Source of the DNA: JAGVWJ01 sp964588555
GTDB lineage: Archaea; Micrarchaeota; Micrarchaeia; Anstonellales; Bilamarchaeaceae
NCBI GenBank assembly: GCA_964588555.1
Contig: CAZPPT010000002.1
Coordinates: 1-64,000, forward strand
Length of the DNA: 64,000 nt
Direction of reading: 5' to 3'
The stretch's first letter is position 1; every line of letters begins with the position of its first letter. Below are positions 48,149-57,041 of the stretch, in pieces. A program made the translations under genes and the position numbers. The notes under the pieces were generated by a model, which made no database searches, was not told the origin of the DNA, and worked only from the letters and a program-made list of their open reading frames with translations.

Positions 48149-50058
48149 AAGAGGATAGTAACTCGTTCACCTTCTGGAACATATTCTTTTTCGATTGACA
48201 ACCCATCTGGAAGTACCTTACGAAGCGCAGCTTCTGCTCGGGTCGGTAGGTTATAGAATACTGCCTTTTTGATAGTTGGGTCAGCTTTAGCAGTTTCAAT
48301 AAAATGTTTGTATAATTTTGGTCCGAACCCATAGCCTTGTAATTCTTTATCAACAACAAGATGCAATTCAATCGCGGCATCATCTACAAGTACGTAATTA
48401 AGAATTCCTTTTAGCCCCCCATTTAAAAAGAGTAAAAGAAACTCGCCGCGGAGTGCCTCAATTCCATCTTCAGCAGGAGTTGTAAGGATCGAGTTGATAT
48501 AATCCCAATCTTTTATGCCGTACGGCGGCTCGAGTTTTGCAAGATGTGGGTCGGATTTATTCAAAGTATCAACGTACTGGCTGATTAACCCAAGAAGTTG
48601 ATCGTTTAATTCTTTATTATTCAGTCTTTTAATCTGTTCACTTGAAAAGGATGAGATAACGACCGATGGCATTTCGATTCCTAGAGTACGTTTTTCTTTT
48701 ATTCCAATTAATGCTTTTCGAAGCGATGCTACGAGCTTGCAAACATCTTCCCTTGTATCAACAGCTGGATTAAAACGCAAAGGAAGAACGCGTGCCTCAG
48801 TATCAACAAGAATACCGTCTTCAAGAAGCCTCGCCTTGATGATACGCGGGATCCTACTTGATGAAAATTCCAGTGAATAATGCGTTCCCTCACCACGAAA
48901 TGAGGTGATGAGATTTGGAAACTCAGCCTGTAAAGGTGCGATACATGCGCGCCATTCATTCGAAAGTTCAAGAACGCGGTCAATAATGCCTGAGGCTTCA
49001 AGACTTATGAGATGCTCAAGTGCATGCGCACAAACAGCTGAATTTCCTGCAAGCGTGCGACCCATCAGAAAATGAATATTTTGTCCAATAAGCGAATCAA
49101 TAAGATCCGCTGTTTCATCTGAAATAAGAATTGCTGCGCATGGCAGGCCGCCTCCAATCCCTTTGCCGCAAATGACCATGTCAGCATAAAGATCGTATTT
49201 AGTGAGGGCAAAAAAGCTCCCTGTCTTGCCTGGCGCAGTAGATGCCTCGTCAAGAACGATGTAAACACCCGCCTTGCGTAATCCATCATTAATTGCCCGT
49301 ATTCCAAAGGCAAGATTGACATCTCCGCCAACCCCTTGTACAATCTCTGAAATAAATAGGGTAACACTGCCAAGAGCGGGGATCGATTTAAACCAATCCG
49401 GATTTCTCTTTGGCGAAGGAAGAAGGATACGCTTTACACCATCCCGTATAGAGTTCGGGATATCCCGGCCATATTCAAATCCTCGTCCATCCGCGCTGCT
49501 CATACGCGCAAGTAATTTACCAAGAAGACTGCTTCCAAAAAAACTATCCTCCGGACAAAGAATCGTTTCCCGAATAGCAGATCCCGCTTCCTTGTGGCGC
49601 TGTAGGTCCCACGCAAGCATAATTGCAGCTTCAACAGCACCGCTTGCATCATTAAAAAAGAAAACACGCCTAAATTTAGTTGTTGCCTTACTTGCCTGAT
49701 GACATAAGTAAAGAGCAAGATACACCGCCCGGTCTTCTATTGGGCCGAACATCCCATAACCAGTAAGCTTTGCTGATGGATCTGGATAAAGTTCGGTTGT
49801 CCACATACGTTGCGAATAATCATGAACAATACCCCGATTCGTAACCAAACCAATGTGGTTACTTTCACGTGGGCTAACAACAAGACTATTTGGATTTTCG
49901 TATGCAGTCATCACCACATGAGGTGCGATTGATCCAAGCGCGGTAATCCGCTCACTTCCAACAAGTGAGCGAAAATTGTCGAACCATTTTCTAAATTGAT
50001 CCGTACCCCGTACGGCTTTGAACTGGTGTATTGTAAATTCACTTGTTTTTGTTTTCAT
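48145..50058 (-). CDS. Class III PLP aminotransferase fused to a GNAT acetyltransferase
   Basis: The 637 residues comprise residues 1 to about 455, a fold-type I class III aminotransferase (FFFNDASGAVEAAIMLAW, VYIVLDEAST with Asp270, MVICGKGIGGGLP with Lys299 as Schiff-base lysine, GRTLAGNSAVCAHALEHL), and residues about 480-637, a GNAT fold (VLVDDAAIELHLVVDKELQGYGFGPKLYKHFIETA). The two activities could act in sequence on one amine: transamination followed by N-acetylation. It is divergent from a tandem Lrp regulator across 136 A/T-rich bases, so it is probably amino-acid regulated. The fusion is not one I recognise. Confidence 0.8.
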   Translation of the reverse strand: MKTKTSEFTIHQFKAVRGTDQFRKWFDNFRSLVGSERITALGSIAPHVVMTAYENPNSLVVSPRESNHIGLVTNRGIVHDYSQRMWTTELYPDPSAKLTGYGMFGPIEDRAVYLALYLCHQASKATTKFRRVFFFNDASGAVEAAIMLAWDLQRHKEAGSAIRETILCPEDSFFGSSLLGKLLARMSSADGRGFEYGRDIPNSIRDGVKRILLPSPKRNPDWFKSIPALGSVTLFISEIVQGVGGDVNLAFGIRAINDGLRKAGVYIVLDEASTAPGKTGSFFALTKYDLYADMVICGKGIGGGLPCAAILISDETADLIDSLIGQNIHFLMGRTLAGNSAVCAHALEHLISLEASGIIDRVLELSNEWRACIAPLQAEFPNLITSFRGEGTHYSLEFSSSRIPRIIKARLLEDGILVDTEARVLPLRFNPAVDTREDVCKLVASLRKALIGIKEKRTLGIEMPSVVISSFSSEQIKRLNNKELNDQLLGLISQYVDTLNKSDPHLAKLEPPYGIKDWDYINSILTTPAEDGIEALRGEFLLLFLNGGLKGILNYVLVDDAAIELHLVVDKELQGYGFGPKLYKHFIETAKADPTIKKAVFYNLPTRAEAALRKVLPDGLSIEKEYVPEGERVTILF

Positions 50059-50194
50059 GGAAATCAGTGGTTCCTAAAAGTAGGTCTTTATGTATTTATA
50101 TTTTATGAGCGAATTTTTTGCTTTAAATATAAAAAATAGTAGAAAAATTATTTTTAGCGCAAATTTTATAAATTAATTAAGTCAATAATTACGT

Positions 50195-51163
50195 ATGAGC
50201 AAAGCAAAAATTGACGACCTAGACATAAAAATTCTTGAAAAACTCGATGAGAATATACGTGCAGGAAATAAAGAAATCGCAGACGCACTTGGAGTTCAGA
50301 GGCAGATAGTTGATTACCGAATCAAACGAATGGAAACAAACGGTACGATTATTGGATACAGAATGCTTGGAAACACAACAAAACTTGGCTACCAATATCG
50401 ACGCGTACATATAAAATTACGCTCAGTGACAACAGGTGAGAAACAACAGATCCTAAAAAAACTTGTACAGCATGAAAGAACGGTATGGCTTGTTGAATGT
50501 GATGGGGTATATGACATACTCTGGGGGGGTATAGCAAAATCAATTGAAGAATTTCAAAAAGTGCTTTTTGAATTCCTATCTTCATATAATAATGCAATAT
50601 ATAGCTATGAAATAGTACAATTCATAGAAATGACTGTTCCATCACGCGATTTTAGCGGCACAAGGCACGAAAGAACAATAAAGGGATCAATCGCAGGTAC
50701 ATTTGAACCTGAAAAAATAACTGCAATAGATAAAAAAATTATCAATGAGCTTGCAAAGAACGGCAGATTAAGTGCATTAAAGATTGCAAAAAACGTAGGT
50801 GAAAGGCCAGAAGTAGTGAACTATCATATAAAACAGATCATGAAAAAGGGAATTTTATTTTCTAATATTCAGTTTGGATATAATGTGTTTGGATTTGAAC
50901 TCTATAAAACACTTATATACCTAAAAAACCCAGTACGAAAGAGAATTGAGGAGTTTAAGAAATTTGCACGAAGTTATCCACGTGTTTGGGACATCATAGA
51001 AAGTTCTGGAAAGTGGCAGATAGAACTTGATATAGAGTCTAAAGGCCACGCTGATTATTATGAGATCATGGATGCGATTCAGAATAGATTTTCAGATATA
51101 ATTCTCTACTACGATACACTCTATATAAGAAAAGAGTGGAAATTTTTGTTTTCAGTTTTTTAA
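50195..51163 (+). CDS. Tandem (duplicated) Lrp/AsnC-type regulator, second copy
   Basis: The 322 residues have the same two-half layout as the regulator at 25337: wHTH (IDDLDIKILEKLDENIRAGN), RAM-like domain (VYDILWGGIAKSIEEFQKVL), second wHTH (ITAIDKKIINELAKNGRLSA) and second RAM-like domain (WQIELDIESKGHADYYEIM). The ending YDTLYIRKEWKF parallels YHYYERIRNYKT of the paralogue. It diverges from the aminotransferase-GNAT gene and is followed by an unknown gene; it probably controls the former. Confidence 0.85.
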   Translation: MSKAKIDDLDIKILEKLDENIRAGNKEIADALGVQRQIVDYRIKRMETNGTIIGYRMLGNTTKLGYQYRRVHIKLRSVTTGEKQQILKKLVQHERTVWLVECDGVYDILWGGIAKSIEEFQKVLFEFLSSYNNAIYSYEIVQFIEMTVPSRDFSGTRHERTIKGSIAGTFEPEKITAIDKKIINELAKNGRLSALKIAKNVGERPEVVNYHIKQIMKKGILFSNIQFGYNVFGFELYKTLIYLKNPVRKRIEEFKKFARSYPRVWDIIESSGKWQIELDIESKGHADYYEIMDAIQNRFSDIILYYDTLYIRKEWKFLFSVF

Positions 51164-51222
51164 AATTACACATTTTTATTTTTTTAGTAACTTTTAAAAG
51201 AGTTTCGTAACACCGCTACTAT

Positions 51223-52092
51223 ATGCGATTATTACAAAAGACCGAAGAACATTTCAGAAAGCCAGCGCATCCGGATAAACGACGAGTAGTTGCTGCGTTT
51301 CAAAGGCTTGCAGAGACGGGAACTGCAGTGATAGATGGCACTACGCTTGTAGCCCGAAATACAAGTGAAGTGATGAAAACTAATAAGGCGTTGTATCAGT
51401 TATTAGCTGGCAAAGGTCTTTTTGGTATGCTCCACGTGAGCCCACGTGGCCAAAAAACACAGTACATCTGTGCCGAATACGTCGATGGCGAGATAATTTC
51501 GGAAGGGAAGGCAGCACAGATCCTTGCCAAGGGGGAAACAAATGTGGAAGGGGGCAGTCCCCAATTTTCAGGCGTTTTTTTCGATGATGCATACTCAGAA
51601 AAAAAAGTAATAATCGTTTCGGTTCTTATTGATAAAATAATAAAGTTACTTACGGACATAGTTGATCCGATCGGCCAACAACTGCATCCCCTTATGGTCA
51701 TTTCGCTTGCATATGACTTTCTTATCCGGGCGAGGATAGAACAGAAGATATATATCGAGCATGCACTCGCCCTAAAAAATGACGACCTTTCAAGATTTGG
51801 TCCGCTGCTTCTTTCACGCCAACCTCATATATATCTTTTTGAGGTCATGAGAGCGTTTCCTGATGAAAGAAAACCAGTTAAAGACGAGCTTGGGGTAGAA
51901 AGTGCTTTTGAATTCCTGGGGAATCTAGCATACAAACCTCAGATACTAAGTCTTGCAGAACGAAGGGTACGTGCGGCTCTTCGTGACATAGGGTGTACCA
52001 CGTTGGAAGAACTAATAACACCTGAAGAAAGGCAGGGCATAGATCGGCTCGTCTATGGTGAGGCCATTATTTCTCATCCAAAAACTCCCTAA
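51223..52092 (+). CDS. Hypothetical protein
   Basis: This 289-residue soluble protein is not recognised. The N-terminal 120 residues are alpha/beta (KTQYICAEYVDGEIISEGKAA), residues about 130-190 strongly helical (VIIVSVLIDKIIKLLTDIVD, HPLMVISLAYDFLIRA), and the C-terminal part resembles a helix-hairpin-helix repeat (LSLAERRVRAALRDIGCTTLEEL), which may bind nucleic acid. A TTTTAAAAG box lies ahead. Its 3' end overlaps truD by 26 bases. Confidence 0.5.
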   Translation: MRLLQKTEEHFRKPAHPDKRRVVAAFQRLAETGTAVIDGTTLVARNTSEVMKTNKALYQLLAGKGLFGMLHVSPRGQKTQYICAEYVDGEIISEGKAAQILAKGETNVEGGSPQFSGVFFDDAYSEKKVIIVSVLIDKIIKLLTDIVDPIGQQLHPLMVISLAYDFLIRARIEQKIYIEHALALKNDDLSRFGPLLLSRQPHIYLFEVMRAFPDERKPVKDELGVESAFEFLGNLAYKPQILSLAERRVRAALRDIGCTTLEELITPEERQGIDRLVYGEAIISHPKTP

Positions 52093-53194
52093 GCGCAACG
52101 GTTGCATACGATCCGGATGGAAGAGAAAAACTAAATGTATCTTTTTTGAATGAAAACTCGCCTAATGCAACGGTTAATGCCCGTTTTGTCCCCTTCGAAC
52201 CGATTTCAGGCATGCGCGGCAATCTGAAATCTTCCTTTCGTATCCCAAACTGCCCAAGCAGATCTTTTTCGCGCTCCGTTAGTTCGGTTTCGTAACCGAT
52301 AATATTGCCGTCACCCCCAATATCCTGTGCGCTTACGCGTTCCGAAAGGACAATGTTGAATAGGTGGGACTGGAACGCATGGATAAAAAGTAAAAGGATC
52401 GAGCGCGGCAATTTTCGCAGCGCACCCGCATAATCATTTTCGTACTGCGCAAGGTGTGCGATTACAATTCGTTCTAACCGCAAATATTTTGGGAAAAACT
52501 GCAGTGCACGCTCAAAATCCATTTTTTCTTTTAACTCTTTTCGTGCAAGCACTGCCTCTTGATTTTCTTCTCCGTCTGTATCACAAAGAAAGCGAAGTGC
52601 TGCGTCCTTAAGCCGCCCCTTTACCAGTTGCTCACCGACGATATGTGTATTCCGCCTCGTACTTCCAAAGCGCTGCTCACCAAAATAATTGGGGATTCGC
52701 CCGTTAAGTTCGTGATAAATTTTACTAACAACTTGGTCCGCGTTCTCCATCACTCCGTTAATTTTAATTCTAAACCGATTTCCGTAAAGATCTCCGAGCT
52801 TTACTTTGTCGCTTGCATACCACGCGCCATTTATTTGCATATCCTTGACCAAAACAGATTCAATGCGTTCTTTGTCGATGCCAAAACAGGAAACGAGCTG
52901 TGTTGAATGCGAAATTTTGTCCTTTGTCCCTGCGGCATTGAAGCGCTTATGGTTTGTATGGATTTTTTTTGCAATGGCGCTTATCGCATCGGCAGTGCTC
53001 CAGTTTTTCTTTTGGAGAATAAAGTGGACAAAATCCTTTTTTGGATCGTCACTTGATTCAATTTTATTAATTATTTTTTTGCCGAGTTCGAGAACTGTTC
53101 CATCACTCATTATTTCCTCAACAATAAAATCCTCGGCGCTCGTTTTAATAGAGCCGCCGATGCCCGGTGTTTTTGAAAGATACGAAAGTTGCAT
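52067..53194 (-). CDS. truD: tRNA pseudouridine(13) synthase TruD
   Basis: The 375 residues contain KTSAEDFIVEEI near the start, the catalytic AGTKDKISHSTQ (Asp in TKDK), NYFGEQRFGSTRRNTHIVGEQLV and HAFQSHLFNIVLSERV, all diagnostic for TruD. An insertion domain lies between the last two as usual. It makes pseudouridine 13 in tRNAs. Full family length. Confidence 0.95.
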   Translation of the reverse strand: MQLSYLSKTPGIGGSIKTSAEDFIVEEIMSDGTVLELGKKIINKIESSDDPKKDFVHFILQKKNWSTADAISAIAKKIHTNHKRFNAAGTKDKISHSTQLVSCFGIDKERIESVLVKDMQINGAWYASDKVKLGDLYGNRFRIKINGVMENADQVVSKIYHELNGRIPNYFGEQRFGSTRRNTHIVGEQLVKGRLKDAALRFLCDTDGEENQEAVLARKELKEKMDFERALQFFPKYLRLERIVIAHLAQYENDYAGALRKLPRSILLLFIHAFQSHLFNIVLSERVSAQDIGGDGNIIGYETELTEREKDLLGQFGIRKEDFRLPRMPEIGSKGTKRALTVALGEFSFKKDTFSFSLPSGSYATVALREFLDEK

Positions 53195-53236
53195 GTAATA
53201 AACTAGATGAGATTATATTAAAATAATATAGACGAA

Positions 53237-54184
53237 TTATAATCGTAGCTGTGGTCTTAGGAGAAGATTAAAGTTATTCACTTCTAAACCGTCCCAGTCA
53301 GCAACAAGATACGTAGCAGTTATGTCAAGTGAAAAACGATTTCCTGCTACACCAAGTCGCCCATACACTTCGCCTCGGCCAGAATAGTTGCGTATTGTCT
53401 CGTTATTCAGGAAGTTAATTATGCTTTTCCCTCGATAACCCCCAGCTGCAGAAAGCCGCACACTATCTGAAATGGGCAACTCAAAAACTAATCCGCCAGT
53501 TCCACTAGATTTCATGAGTGCGGTTGCTTTCTTGATGTCGTAAGCTGCGCCCCCTACCGCGATCTCACCGCCACCAAAAATATACAATGTCCCTGCCTTA
53601 ATATCTAAAACGGGCCATCTGTTAAGCGCCTGCACAACTAGGGAACTATCATGAAGCAATACGTTGTCTGCAACAAGATAATTTCCATATGAAAGCCCAA
53701 GAGTGAAACGAATGAGTTCTTCTCCTTTTCTAAAAAAACTAAATGGCATTCCTACAAAAGTTTTTATGCCTGAAAGAGATGGTTTTATAGATCCGCGCTT
53801 TTGACTATCTCCTGTAATATATCTTTTTTCATCACTAAACAGCGGAGTAACCGCAGCGATTACGCCAAGAGCAGTATCCAATTTTGGTCTGATAAGATTT
53901 TTTGGGTATGCAACCAAACTTATTTCTCCCCCATAATTAAACAAACGACCTGGGCTATCAGGTATTTCAAGGATATGAAGTCCGCGTTCTTCTCCAGCCA
54001 TAAAGCGGGGTATGACAGTTCTTTGTGGGATCATATCACGAACAGTTTTCCTTTCTGCTTCCTTTTGTTGTTCAGCCGATTCATCACGACGAACCGGGCG
54101 TAGTTGGTTTGATCCAACCCGTTTCCCACGTATGTTCCTTTTGGCTTCTTGGGCTTCATCGTCCCTAAATTTTGGTTTTGGCAT
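53237..54184 (-). CDS. Hypothetical protein, beta-strand rich
   Basis: This 315-residue product is not recognised. The first 60 residues are charged and disordered-looking (KFRDDEAQEAKRNIRGKRV). From residue 65 the sequence alternates polar and hydrophobic residues in many short strands separated by turns (GLSYGNYLVADNVLLHDSSL, SVRLSAAGGYRGKSI, RFSLDITATYLVADWDG), ending in NLLLRPQLRL, a pattern seen in outer-membrane-like beta barrels. No signal peptide is visible, so a barrel is only a suggestion. The start is the ATG at 54184. Confidence 0.5.
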   Translation of the reverse strand: MPKPKFRDDEAQEAKRNIRGKRVGSNQLRPVRRDESAEQQKEAERKTVRDMIPQRTVIPRFMAGEERGLHILEIPDSPGRLFNYGGEISLVAYPKNLIRPKLDTALGVIAAVTPLFSDEKRYITGDSQKRGSIKPSLSGIKTFVGMPFSFFRKGEELIRFTLGLSYGNYLVADNVLLHDSSLVVQALNRWPVLDIKAGTLYIFGGGEIAVGGAAYDIKKATALMKSSGTGGLVFELPISDSVRLSAAGGYRGKSIINFLNNETIRNYSGRGEVYGRLGVAGNRFSLDITATYLVADWDGLEVNNFNLLLRPQLRL

Positions 54185-54222
54185 GAATATCACCAGAATT
54201 TATTTACATACGTATTTTTAAA

Positions 54223-54597
54223 CTATACGAGTTTCAACCCCTTAATCCCTTCAAACTTCGTACGGTCTTTTGTGATTAAAAACGCATTGTTTGACATGCA
54301 AATTGCAGCAGTAAGTACATTGTCAATATTTTTAGGTGAGTATCCCTTCTCTTTTAATTCATGAATAAGCCTCGACGCAAGTCGTGCTGAGTTTGCAGTA
54401 AGGTCAAGGATAGTTACGCTATTGGCAAACGAATGGGCCACATCCTGCTTTCTGATCGTACTTAAAAGATAGATAAGTGTAAGGGTGCTGATACATATTT
54501 CCTCACGCGCCGCATAATATTTGAGCTTTTCTACACAATTCTGCTCGCCCCGCAGGAAATCAAGTGCTATGTCTGTATCTAGACATATCTTTTCCAT
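54223..54597 (-). CDS. vapC: VapC-type PIN-domain toxin
   Basis: The 124 residues start KICLDTDIALDFLRGE with the first Asp, then STLTLIYLLSTIRK, DNVLTAAICMSNNAFLITKDRTKFEGIKGLKLV with the later acidic residues, the standard VapC fold. The central Glu usually in the second helix is replaced (LTLIYLLS), so activity could be weak. It overlaps the antitoxin gene by 19 bases. Confidence 0.88.
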   Translation of the reverse strand: MEKICLDTDIALDFLRGEQNCVEKLKYYAAREEICISTLTLIYLLSTIRKQDVAHSFANSVTILDLTANSARLASRLIHELKEKGYSPKNIDNVLTAAICMSNNAFLITKDRTKFEGIKGLKLV

Positions 54598-54806
54598 TCG
54601 TTCATCCCCCTTCTTAGTCCGTCGGCTGCCTTTCGGTCAATGTCAATATCCCCAATACTGCCTGCAAAGGAGATGATGTTACGCGATTCCTTCTCATTCT
54701 CCTTCATGATATGGCGCAAGACCTCGCTAAAGCTCATGTTCTTGCTTCTTTTAAGACGATAGAGATCTGCATATACATCGTCCATTATAGTTATGACTTT
54801 TACCAT
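54579..54806 (-). CDS. vapB: VapB-type antitoxin (DUF217-like)
   Basis: The 75 residues read MVKVITIMDDVYADLYRLKRSKNMSFSEVLRHIM, a ribbon-helix-helix-like opening as in archaeal DUF217 antitoxins, then a toxin-binding tail (DIDIDRKAADGLRRGMNEWKRYV). The toxin gene begins inside its end. An A/T-rich promoter lies upstream at 54830-54870. Confidence 0.88.
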   Translation of the reverse strand: MVKVITIMDDVYADLYRLKRSKNMSFSEVLRHIMKENEKESRNIISFAGSIGDIDIDRKAADGLRRGMNEWKRYV

Positions 54807-55053
54807 ACGGCCACCTTTTTTCTTATTTGGGAGTTCTGGTAAATGTATTTAGTAAATACATTTAAAGGTTTCCATTCTGAAAATTGGCGCATGTGTTAGA
54901 AGGTAAAGCATTAAGAACAAAAACTATCGACAGAAAAACAAGAATATTTAAACCAAAAATTTACGACAGTAGTATATGCGGTTATCCTCGTAAAAACCCG
55001 CAAAGGATTTGGAATTTAAACGATTCTAAATTGGCGATCGAAGGTGATTTGAT

Positions 55054-56142
55054 ATGGAAGATTTGGTAAGAAGTGTTATAGGAGAAAGCAACCCGCAGAC
55101 GGATGCACCATCAGATGATGCACTTAGTTCTGAACAAATTAAGATCGTAACGGTCGGTGTCGGCGGTGCCGGAAACAACACAATAAACCGGCTTATCAAG
55201 GCAGGCGTAAAAGGAACCGAACTTGTCGCAGTCAATACGGACAAACAACACCTAAACCTCATCCATGAACGCTCAAAGAAATTGCTTATCGGTAAATCAG
55301 TTACCCGCGGCCTTGGCGCAGGCGGTTATCCGGACATCGGTACGAAGGCAGCTGAAGTGGACCGGCCGCTTATTGAAAAGGACCTTGAAGGCGCACACCT
55401 CGTATTCGTATGTTGTGGTATGGGTGGTGGTACCGGTACCGGCGCAGCGCCGGTTGTTGCGCAGATCGCAAAGGAACAGGGTGCCATCGTCGTATCAATC
55501 GTCACCTACCCGTTCAAGCATGAGCGGGTGCGGCTCAAGAAGGCAGATGATGGTGTCAACAAACTCAAGAAGTTCTGCGACTCCGTCATTATCCTTGATA
55601 ACAACAGGCTAGCCCAATTGGTACCGAACTTACCGGTCCAGGAGGCATTTTCCGTTGCTGATGAGATATTGTCCAGGGCGATCAGCGGTCTTGTATGGAC
55701 CATTACCCAGCCGTCACTCATCAATATCGACTTTGCAGACGTGCGCGCAATCATGGAGGGCGGCGGCGTCGGCTTCATCGCAGTTGGTGAAGGGAAGGGC
55801 ACTGACAAGGTCAGGTCTGCAAGCGAAGGGGTTATTAAGAACCGGCTCCTTGATGTCGACTTTGAAGGCGCGAAGGGCGCACTTATCCACATCACGGGCG
55901 GCAGCGACTTAACGCTTGGTGACGCAATCAAGGCGGGTGAAATGATCACTGAGAAGATGGATGCTGAGGCAAACGTCAAATGGGGCGCACGCATTATGCA
56001 GAATTACGAGGGCAAACTTGAAATCGTTGCAATAGTAACGGGTGTCAAGGGGGCAAGCGTTGCAGGAGGCGTATTTGCACAGCAGGAAGAACCGACAAAC
56101 CTCATGCCGATGTACAGTGCTGACCTTGAAGTTCTTGGTTAA
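55054..56142 (+). CDS. ftsZ: Cell division GTPase FtsZ
   Basis: The 362 residues have a disordered N-terminus of about 28, then KIVTVGVGGAGNNTINRL, the tubulin signature GGGTGTG (124-130), TYPFKHERV, and the T7 loop NIDFADVRAIMEGGG with the catalytic Asp residues. The C-terminal tail is short (EEPTNLMPMYSADLEVLG). It polymerises with GTP to form the division ring. AAGGTGA lies ahead of the ATG. The gene is alone on its strand. Confidence 0.97.
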   Translation: MEDLVRSVIGESNPQTDAPSDDALSSEQIKIVTVGVGGAGNNTINRLIKAGVKGTELVAVNTDKQHLNLIHERSKKLLIGKSVTRGLGAGGYPDIGTKAAEVDRPLIEKDLEGAHLVFVCCGMGGGTGTGAAPVVAQIAKEQGAIVVSIVTYPFKHERVRLKKADDGVNKLKKFCDSVIILDNNRLAQLVPNLPVQEAFSVADEILSRAISGLVWTITQPSLINIDFADVRAIMEGGGVGFIAVGEGKGTDKVRSASEGVIKNRLLDVDFEGAKGALIHITGGSDLTLGDAIKAGEMITEKMDAEANVKWGARIMQNYEGKLEIVAIVTGVKGASVAGGVFAQQEEPTNLMPMYSADLEVLG

Positions 56143-56180
56143 ATCGCTTTAGCGATTTTTCTTTTTTTTATTTTTCTTTT

Positions 56181-57008
56181 TTATTTTATTGCCGGGTCTC
56201 GACTCTGGTTTTTCTGATCAAGCAGGCCATATGTGATACCCTTAAAAGACTGAATAAAATAAAAGAATGTTTCAGTTCGGCCGTCGAGCGAGCCGCGATT
56301 AAGCATTCTCTGATACGCTGGAAAACCATCATCAACCGAATCTTCTGCAAGGTTTAGCGGGATTGAACGGGCATTCGGAACTACCTTTTCTACTCGACCC
56401 CAGTCAACCTCCGCAAGGCCGAGCTGTTCGATGTATTTTAGTGTTTTGACGAGCATATGGTGATAATCTGATACAGTGAACCCCCCATCCTTAGTAAATG
56501 GAGAAATAGTGATAGATGTGAAAATTCTAATGCCTTGCACTGGTTGGTTGGATTCTAAAAAATGATAAGTTCTGGTAACGACCCATTTTGCATCAAAACC
56601 TGGAAGTCCCTGTGCCTTACGATATGCAAGAATTTCAAGGTCGCCTCGGGGAACGCCATACGCGGCTAAAACAGATGCTAGTTTAAGATGCGCATTGACA
56701 ATGTGGCCGCGAATTGATGCTGGATTTAGAGTACGCGGATCAAATTCGCTAAAGGGGATAGCCGAAAAAAGAAGCCGAAGAAGCCGTAACCGGTCAGCCT
56801 GAGAGGCCATTAATCGGGAACTTGATGGGCTCCTAGGAGTATATAACCGCTCTTGATAGGGAAGATGTCTTTTGGAGTCGTCGAATCTAAAATATGCAAC
56901 CATGCCGTACTCGACCTGCAAAAGATCAAAGTTATTTTCCAAAAATTTCTGGGGTAGATTGAAGTTGCCGGATTTATTCCCAGTAGGGCTGATTTTCTTA
57001 ATATACAT
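56181..57008 (-). CDS. Hypothetical protein
   Basis: This 275-residue product is not recognised. A Ser/Arg-rich segment (RLYTPRSPSSSRLMAS) separates a 45-residue N-terminus from a helical and alpha/beta main part: LRLLRLLFSAIPFSEFDPRTL, NAHLKLASVLAAYGVPRGDLEIL, TSITISPFTKDGGFTVSDYHHMLVKTLKYIEQLGL. No signal or membrane segment. It lies 33 bases after the lipoprotein gene on the same strand. Confidence 0.5.
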   Translation of the reverse strand: MYIKKISPTGNKSGNFNLPQKFLENNFDLLQVEYGMVAYFRFDDSKRHLPYQERLYTPRSPSSSRLMASQADRLRLLRLLFSAIPFSEFDPRTLNPASIRGHIVNAHLKLASVLAAYGVPRGDLEILAYRKAQGLPGFDAKWVVTRTYHFLESNQPVQGIRIFTSITISPFTKDGGFTVSDYHHMLVKTLKYIEQLGLAEVDWGRVEKVVPNARSIPLNLAEDSVDDGFPAYQRMLNRGSLDGRTETFFYFIQSFKGITYGLLDQKNQSRDPAIK

Positions 57009-57041
57009 TATATTACTTATAATAACACATTATTTAAACTT

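Noticed and set aside
49274..49699. 141-codon frame opposite the aminotransferase domain
   Set aside because: Antisense shadow; the minus strand shows strong family motifs throughout.
54884..55069. 61-codon plus-strand frame ahead of ftsZ
   Set aside because: It runs through the ftsZ promoter and Shine-Dalgarno region and has no protein-like pattern.
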